Origin: Candidatus Moraniibacteriota bacterium
Lineage (GTDB): Bacteria; Patescibacteriota; Minisyncoccia; Moranbacterales; UBA2206
Direction of reading: 5' to 3'
Length of the DNA: 8,792 bases
Assembly: GCA_003543115.1 (NCBI GenBank)
Contig: DPJH01000028.1
Coordinates: forward strand, 1 to 8,792
Below, piece after piece: positions 1 to 4,900 of the stretch; positions within the stretch are counted from its first letter, which is position 1, and every line of letters begins with the position of its first letter. The notes under the pieces were generated by a model that worked only from the letters and a program-made list of their open reading frames with translations, had not been told where the DNA came from and made no database searches. A program made the position numbers and the translations under genes.

Positions 1-176
1 CGGGGGCGGTGAGCAAGGAGAGTAAAATTTTTGTAACTCCAAAAAATGTGACGGATAAAGTTTTGGCAGTAACTGAAACTCTTGCAGGAGAAGGATTTAT
101 GGTAAAAATAAAAGAACCTATCGGTATTTCGGATAATCCTATTGAATTTGATTGGTGGATGGTTGAATCTAATTAG
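1..176 (+). CDS. C-terminal fragment of a probable secreted/surface protein (5' end outside window)
   Basis: An open frame enters from the left edge (first complete codon at nt 3) and ends at TAG 174-176, giving about 57 residues. The peptide alternates hydrophobic and polar residues as beta strands do (KIFVTPKN, VLAVTE, GFMVKIKEP) and closes with a tryptophan pair and a short tail (FDWWMVESN). From general familiarity, this strand-rich ending with a terminal F-D-x-W-hydrophobic segment resembles the C-termini of large secreted or cell-surface proteins in CPR bacteria. That is a resemblance, not a domain match. No catalytic motif, signal peptide or membrane segment can be judged because the N-terminus is missing. 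A strong terminator follows 40 nt after the stop, so the gene ends a transcription unit and is unlikely to be linked to the repair genes. Confidence 0.6.
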   Translation, partial: GAVSKESKIFVTPKNVTDKVLAVTETLAGEGFMVKIKEPIGISDNPIEFDWWMVESN

Positions 177-216
177 TTTATAGAACAAAATTATCGAACT
201 TAATGATTTCTGTTAT

Positions 217-247
217 AAAAGCATCCCGATGCAAAGGGATGTTTTTG
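217..247 (+). terminator. Intrinsic (rho-independent) terminator after the upstream partial gene
   Basis: The left arm AAAAGCATCCC (217-227) pairs with GGGATGTTTTT (236-246) around the 8-nt loop GATGCAAA. This gives an 11-bp stem with one G-U pair, a GC-rich core (CATCCC/GGGATG) and a run of T on the right arm. It is the best terminator in the window and isolates the upstream gene from uvrA. Because an A-run precedes the stem, it could also work for transcription from the other strand. Confidence 0.85.
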
Positions 248-249
248 TA

Positions 250-278
250 TTGATTATTGATTTTGATTGTATTATAAT
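250..278 (+). promoter_or_regulatory. Candidate sigma-70-type promoter for the first uvrA
   Basis: TTGATT (250-255, 4/6 to TTGACA) is separated by exactly 17 nt from TATAAT (273-278, perfect -10). It lies just after the terminator and about 55 nt before the uvrA ATG, predicting a start near nt 285 and a leader of about 50 nt. I see no LexA-type dyad (CTGT-N8-ACAG or GAAC-N4-GTTC) overlapping it, so SOS control is not evident. In such AT-rich sequence -10 matches arise by chance, but the spacing and position support this one. Confidence 0.6.
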
Positions 279-333
279 GAATTGAAAATAGAAAATTTAC
301 TGCAACACTAATATAACTATTTTAGGCATTTTT

Positions 334-3291
334 ATGGAAAAAATTATTATAAAAGGAGCTAGAGAGCATAATCTGAAGAATATTGACCTGGAGCTTCCGA
401 GGGATAAATTTATTGTTTTTACTGGAATTTCTGGATCGGGAAAAAGCACCTTGGCTTTTGATACGATTTTTGCGGAAGGCCAAAGAAGATATTTAGAGAG
501 TCTGTCTTCTTATGCTAGGCAATTCTTGGGCCAGATGGACAAGCCGGACGTTGATTATATAGAAGGGCTTTCCCCGGCTATCTCTATTTCGCAAAAAGCT
601 TCTTCTCAGAATCCGCGCTCAACGGTCGGGACGGTTACTGAAATACATGACTATTTAAGGCTTCTTTTCGCTAAAATCGGCGTTCCTCATTGCCAGATCT
701 GTTATAGGGAGATATCAAAACTTTCTACTGATGAAATTGTCGACAGAGTGATTTCTTTACCTGCCTCGACTCGCGGAGACAACCACTCGTCGACGCAAGG
801 CGGGGGAGAAAAAAAAGAGATTGAAGTACTTGCTCCTGTTGTGCGGCAGAGAAAAGGAGAATATTCTTCTCTTTTGGAAGAAATGTTTAAGCGTGGATTT
901 TCTCGAGCTTATGTAAACGGTAAAAAAGTGGATTTGGGAGAAAAAATGAATGAGAAAGTGAAATTGGAAAGATATAAAAAGCATAACATAGACATTATAG
1001 TTGATAGAGTCGAAATAAATGATGATAATATTTCTAGGGTATTTGAGGATGTTGAAAAGGCCTTGAAGCTTGCAGAGGGAATAATAAAAATCAAAGTTAA
1101 AAATGATGATTTGAAACTTGATAATCAAAAATTAAATAAAGATCATAAGGGAGAATTTATATTCAATCAAAATTTGTCTTGTCCGGAACATGAAATAGAA
1201 TTTCCTCCCCTTGAACCTCGCTTGTTTTCTTTTAATTCTCCTTATGGGGCTTGCCCTGCTTGCGAAGGTTTGGGAACAAAAAAAGAAATCGATCCGGAAT
1301 TAGTGATTCCGGATGACACAAAAACTATTGCTGAGGGCGGTATTTTTCCTTGGAATTTCAAGAAAAATAATTATTACGGCGGAGTAATATTGTCGGTTTG
1401 CAAACATTTTGGAATTGCTGATAATGTACGTATCAAGGATTTGCCAGAACGAAAGAGAAATATTCTTCTATTCGGTGCAACAGATGCTTCTGATATGATT
1501 TCGGAAGAGGAGGCGGAGGAAGTGCCTGTTCGAGTGCGCTCTAAAACCGGTTCCAATTGGAATTTTTTTATGAGTTGGCGCGGAGTGACCGGGTTTTTGC
1601 AAGAAAGATATTTTAAAACCGAATCTGACGCTGTGAGAGAAGGAATAGAGAAATATATGTCTCAAAATCCATGTTCAGCTTGCAAAGGGAAGCGGTATAA
1701 GCCGGAAGTTCTTTTGGTGACAGTCGGAGAAAAAAATATCTCTGACGTATCGGATGTGAGCGTTTCGCAGTCTTTGGAATTTTTTAAAAATTTAAAAATA
1801 AATAAAACAGAAGAATTGATAGCGGGAAGAATTCTCAAAGAAATTCAAGCTCGTTTGGGATTTTTAGAAAATGTCGGATTGGGATATTTAACGCTTTCCA
1901 GAACAGCGGCAACCTTGGCAGGAGGGGAATCGCAAAGAATTCGCCTGGCTTCACAAATCGGATCTCAATTGGTGGGAGTTTTGTATATTCTAGATGAGCC
2001 TTCCATCGGTCTTCATGCACGTGACAATACCAAACTTCTGCATACTTTATTGCAGTTGCGAGATATCGGCAATACTTTAATTGTGATCGAGCATGATGAA
2101 GAAACTATGCGGGAAGCCGATTATTTGGTTGATATCGGGCCGGGAGCAGGAAGATTGGGAGGAGAGATTGTGGCCAAAGGAACTCCGGAAGAAGTGATGA
2201 AAAGCAAAAAATCTCTGACCGCCAAATATTTGAACGGAGATCTAAAAATTAAAGTTCCTCTGTCACGTCGCGGAGTAAAAAATAAAAAATGGCTGGTAGT
2301 GCGCGGAGCTAGGGAGAATAATCTAAAAAATATCACAGTAGAATTTCCATTGAAAGTTTTTACTGTAGTGACCGGGGTTTCCGGTTCAGGAAAATCAACT
2401 TTGGTGGAAGATATCTTATATAAGACTCTATCAAGCAAATTGATGCGGTCTTTGGAAAGGCCGGGGAAACATACGGAAATTTTAGGAATGCAATATGTAA
2501 ACAAGGTTATTATGATAGACCAGTCTCCTATCGGAAGAACGCCCAGGTCTAATCCTGCTACGTATACCGGCCTTTTTACGCCTATTCGAGAATTGTTTGC
2601 TTCTACTCGCGGAGCTAAAAGCAAGGGATACGGTCCTGGAAGATTTTCTTTCAATGTCAAGGGCGGAAGATGCGATAATTGCCAAGGAGAAGGATATATC
2701 AAGATAGAAATGCAGTTTATGCCTGATGTATATTTGCCTTGCGAGGTTTGCAAAGGCAAGCGATATAATAGAGAAACATTGGATGTGAGATATAAGGAAA
2801 AAAACATTGCAGAGGTTTTAGAAATGACAGTAACAGAAGGTCGGGAATTTTTCCAAAATTTCCATGATATTCACGATAAACTCGCTATCTTGGAAGACGT
2901 TGGCTTGGGATATATTTGCTTGGGGCAATCAGCTACTACTTTATCTGGAGGGGAAGCGCAAAGAATAAAATTGGCAACAGAACTGGCAAGACGCGCTACG
3001 GGAGACACGATATATATTTTGGATGAACCGACTACCGGGCTTCATTTCGATGATATTAAAAAACTTTTAGGGGTGTTGAATAGATTGGTAGATGCTGGAA
3101 ATAGTGTGGTGGTGATTGAACATAATATGGATGTCATCAAGACTGCAGACTGGATCATTGATCTGGGGCCGGAAGGCGGAAACAATGGAGGAAGAGTCTT
3201 AGTGGCTGGTACGCCGGAAGAAGTGGTTCGCTATCATAAAGAAAGCCACACCGCTAAATATTTAAGGGAACATCTGAAAATTAAGAATTGA
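334..3291 (+). CDS. uvrA: UvrA, excinuclease ABC subunit A (canonical copy, UvrA1)
   Basis: This is the damage-recognition ATPase of nucleotide excision repair, acting on DNA as a dimer with UvrB. At 985 residues it is slightly longer than E. coli UvrA (940). ATPase I: Walker A GISGSGKS 31-38, signature LAGGE 528-532, Walker B ILDEP with D554/E555, switch H587. ATPase II: Walker A GVSGSGKS 681-688, signature LSGGE 870-874, D897/E898, H930. Zinc-module residues: C120/C123; C283/H286 with C307/C310 (one ligand is His); C447/C450; and the C-terminal module C780/C783/C803/C806 (C-x2-C-x19-C-x2-C). The UvrB-binding region keeps RQRKGEY (171-177). Oddities are a GC-rich 15-residue insert at 144-158 and Ala for Ser in signature I. 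The start fits the family because KGAREHNLKN begins at residue 7. Only a weak AGG at 326-328 precedes the ATG. Confidence 0.98.
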   Translation: MEKIIIKGAREHNLKNIDLELPRDKFIVFTGISGSGKSTLAFDTIFAEGQRRYLESLSSYARQFLGQMDKPDVDYIEGLSPAISISQKASSQNPRSTVGTVTEIHDYLRLLFAKIGVPHCQICYREISKLSTDEIVDRVISLPASTRGDNHSSTQGGGEKKEIEVLAPVVRQRKGEYSSLLEEMFKRGFSRAYVNGKKVDLGEKMNEKVKLERYKKHNIDIIVDRVEINDDNISRVFEDVEKALKLAEGIIKIKVKNDDLKLDNQKLNKDHKGEFIFNQNLSCPEHEIEFPPLEPRLFSFNSPYGACPACEGLGTKKEIDPELVIPDDTKTIAEGGIFPWNFKKNNYYGGVILSVCKHFGIADNVRIKDLPERKRNILLFGATDASDMISEEEAEEVPVRVRSKTGSNWNFFMSWRGVTGFLQERYFKTESDAVREGIEKYMSQNPCSACKGKRYKPEVLLVTVGEKNISDVSDVSVSQSLEFFKNLKINKTEELIAGRILKEIQARLGFLENVGLGYLTLSRTAATLAGGESQRIRLASQIGSQLVGVLYILDEPSIGLHARDNTKLLHTLLQLRDIGNTLIVIEHDEETMREADYLVDIGPGAGRLGGEIVAKGTPEEVMKSKKSLTAKYLNGDLKIKVPLSRRGVKNKKWLVVRGARENNLKNITVEFPLKVFTVVTGVSGSGKSTLVEDILYKTLSSKLMRSLERPGKHTEILGMQYVNKVIMIDQSPIGRTPRSNPATYTGLFTPIRELFASTRGAKSKGYGPGRFSFNVKGGRCDNCQGEGYIKIEMQFMPDVYLPCEVCKGKRYNRETLDVRYKEKNIAEVLEMTVTEGREFFQNFHDIHDKLAILEDVGLGYICLGQSATTLSGGEAQRIKLATELARRATGDTIYILDEPTTGLHFDDIKKLLGVLNRLVDAGNSVVVIEHNMDVIKTADWIIDLGPEGGNNGGRVLVAGTPEEVVRYHKESHTAKYLREHLKIKN
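763..807. repeat. GC-rich in-frame insert inside uvrA with inverted-repeat arms (possible palindromic element)
   Basis: These 45 nt encode UvrA1 residues 144-158 (ASTRGDNHSSTQGGG), absent from E. coli UvrA as I recall it and from the paralogue at 4901-7753. Both of those have only about seven residues between the conserved proline and the LA motif. The stretch has 31 G/C of 45 (69%) in an otherwise AT-rich gene. Partial dyad symmetry is visible: GCC 763-765 with GGC 799-801 and TCGAC 766-770 with GTCGA 789-793, leaving a one-sided bulge. ACTCG occurs twice (769-773, 785-789). The length is a multiple of three and no stop is created. It resembles in principle the protein-coding palindromic elements of Rickettsia. 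No second copy is visible in this window. Confidence 0.5.
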
Positions 3292-3341
3292 TCGCTAATA
3301 AATGTATATTTTTTAATATTATATTTATTTACTTTTAAATT

Positions 3342-4688
3342 ATGAGGTTGCTTAAATTAAAGGAAAAAATAGCCCAATTTCCTCAATCTCCCGGAGTATA
3401 TTTTTTTATTGATGCCAAAGGCAAGGTTCTATATATTGGAAAAGCAACTAATCTTCGCAGCCGAGTACAATCATATTTTCGTGGGGCAGAAACGCGCGGA
3501 CACATTGAATTGATGATGCCTGCTGTTTTTGACGTTAATTTTCAGTTGAGCGATTCAGTGCTGGAAGCTTTGATTTTGGAATCCAATCTGATCAAAAGAT
3601 ACCAGCCTAAATATAATATCAAAGAAAAAGACGATAAATCTTTCTGCTATTTCATTATGACCAAAGAAGAGTTTCCTAGGATTTTGATAATGCGCAAAAC
3701 AGACTTGGATGAATCTTCGATTTCCAGAAATAAAGGCAAATTTAAATTATTAGAGAATAAAAATCAGATACAGTATTCCAAAATATTTGGTCCTTACACT
3801 TCTAAAAAACAAATGGAAATTGCCCTAAAAATCATAAGGAAAATATTTCCCTTCCATTCTAGTGCGCAAAAAAGCGAAAAAGGATGTTTGGATTTCCAAT
3901 TGGGGAGATGTCCAGGACCATATGCCGGGGCGATTTCTAAGGAAGAATATATGGGAAACATTCGAGGAATTAGGATGATTTTGGAGGGCAAGAAAAAAAG
4001 CTTGGTTCGAAAACTGGAAAAAGAAATGCTGGCATATGCCAAAGGGAATGAGTTTGAAAAAGCGACTGAAACTAGAAACAAAGTTTTCGCCCTCAAACAT
4101 ATTCGGGATGTTGCTTTGATCAACAGGGATGAAGATGAATTGAAATTTGATTTTTTTAGCGATCGACAAAATACAAAAACTATCCGCATAGAGGCATATG
4201 ATATTTCCAATATTTCCGGAATGCAAGCAGCGGGATCGATGGTTGTTTTTGATGGAAATACGCCTAATAAAAGCGAATATAGAAAATTTCGCATTAAGAC
4301 AATAGAAGGCTCTAATGATATAGCCATGATGAAAGAAGTTTTGTTGCGCAGGTTAAAAAATAATTGGACGCAACCAGATCTGATTATTCTGGATGGCGGG
4401 AGAGGACACTTCAATATGGCGGAAAAGTTATTGCAAGAATTGGGGCTTGTGATTCCTCTTGCCTCAGTGGCTAAAGGAGCTGAGAGAAAAAATCTTAATG
4501 TGGAGCATTCAGATTATGAAAGGACAGTAAGGCCTGAAATAGCCAAAGAAATTAATAATATTTTACAAAATAAGATACTGTTGAAACATATAACCGATGA
4601 AGCTCATCGTTTTGCCATCGGATATCATAGAAAGATTAGGAAAAAGGAATATTTGCCAAATAGTCGCATATCTTTACAAAAAGAGTGA
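3342..4688 (+). CDS. uvrC: UvrC-like excinuclease subunit, short form lacking the C-terminal HhH domain
   Basis: UvrC makes the 3' and 5' incisions around a lesion marked by UvrA and UvrB. At 448 residues it is far shorter than the usual ~600. An N-terminal GIY-YIG nuclease (about 12-95) shows G18-V-Y20, Y31-I-G33, R39 and E80. A long linker follows, then a cysteine-poor FeS-type segment (C182 and C190 kept; S174 and Y194 at the other two positions). A UVR-like UvrB-binding helix pair (about 223-255) contains EFEKATETRNKV. The RNase-H-like endonuclease (about 280-432) keeps D287 (YDIS), D326 (GSND), D351 (LDGG) and H422 (DEAH). The protein stops after HRKIRKKEYLPNSRIS, where the HhH pair normally begins. 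The next 200 nt show no HhH-like reading frame, so this is a natural short form or an old deletion rather than a fresh frameshift. It starts 50 nt after uvrA and has no clear Shine-Dalgarno sequence. Confidence 0.93.
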   Translation: MRLLKLKEKIAQFPQSPGVYFFIDAKGKVLYIGKATNLRSRVQSYFRGAETRGHIELMMPAVFDVNFQLSDSVLEALILESNLIKRYQPKYNIKEKDDKSFCYFIMTKEEFPRILIMRKTDLDESSISRNKGKFKLLENKNQIQYSKIFGPYTSKKQMEIALKIIRKIFPFHSSAQKSEKGCLDFQLGRCPGPYAGAISKEEYMGNIRGIRMILEGKKKSLVRKLEKEMLAYAKGNEFEKATETRNKVFALKHIRDVALINRDEDELKFDFFSDRQNTKTIRIEAYDISNISGMQAAGSMVVFDGNTPNKSEYRKFRIKTIEGSNDIAMMKEVLLRRLKNNWTQPDLIILDGGRGHFNMAEKLLQELGLVIPLASVAKGAERKNLNVEHSDYERTVRPEIAKEINNILQNKILLKHITDEAHRFAIGYHRKIRKKEYLPNSRISLQKE

Positions 4689-4900
4689 AATAGGCTAAAA
4701 TGTCTACTTAGAATATTGAATTTTTTACTTTGTATAAATGCTAGTATTTTTTAGCGTTTTGCTTGAACAATGGGTAAAAATGTCTTTTATCTAGAAACCG
4801 GTTCTTTTTGGTAATTAATTAATGAACTAGTATGAAATTCAAATATTAGCTTTATTTATTCTTTAAATAAAAAACTAATGTTGAATTTTGTAAAATAAAA
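4689..4900. other. 212-nt AT-rich spacer between uvrC and the second uvrA
   Basis: This is the longest non-coding stretch in the window. It holds the weak hairpin at 4736-4760, an isolated 8-bp palindrome AACCGGTT (4796-4803) that stands out as a GC-containing dyad, and a TTAATTAATTAAT run (4812-4824). The start of uvrA2 at 4901 is preceded by A/T only, with no Shine-Dalgarno sequence. Candidate promoter parts exist (TTGAAC 4763-4768, TAGTAT 4828-4833, TATTAG 4844-4849) but none pair at a proper 16-18 nt spacing with a good partner. All three frames after uvrC hit stops quickly and show no helix-hairpin-helix remnant. Its length suggests that uvrA2 has its own promoter, which I cannot pinpoint. 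Confidence 0.5.
4736..4760 (+). terminator. Weak terminator-like hairpin after uvrC
   Basis: AAATGCTA (4736-4743) can pair with TAGCGTTT (4752-4759) around an 8-nt loop, giving 8 bp with one G-U pair and a short T-run on the 3' side. It begins about 48 nt after the uvrC stop. The stem is mostly A-T with only two G-C pairs, so efficiency is uncertain. It would be consistent with partial separation of uvrA-uvrC from the second uvrA. Confidence 0.35.

Noticed and set aside
221..232. GCATC-CC-GATGC as a separate palindromic site
   Set aside because: It overlaps the terminator stem and has a sterically unlikely 2-nt loop; the longer 11-bp stem explains the sequence better.
250..333. SOS/LexA operator before uvrA
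   Set aside because: Neither CTGT-N8-ACAG nor GAAC-N4-GTTC is present near the promoter or in the other spacers.
1174..1263. His instead of Cys in the first zinc module of UvrA1 (C283-P-E-H286) as a defect
   Set aside because: A C-x-x-H pair here occurs, as far as I recall, in other bacterial UvrAs such as cyanobacterial ones. Histidine can bind zinc, so it is a known type of variation.
2121..2807. A 228-codon open frame on the minus strand inside the first uvrA
   Set aside because: It lies wholly opposite a gene with uninterrupted UvrA motifs. Its peptide is a mirror of conserved glycine- and cysteine-rich UvrA codons and has no recognisable domain or start signal. The same applies to the other minus-strand frames, including 3794-4414 opposite uvrC.
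4689..4900. A frameshifted remainder of uvrC carrying the missing HhH domain
   Set aside because: All three forward frames after the stop reach stops soon, and none encodes a glycine-containing hairpin such as the family's GVGP/GIS-type motifs.
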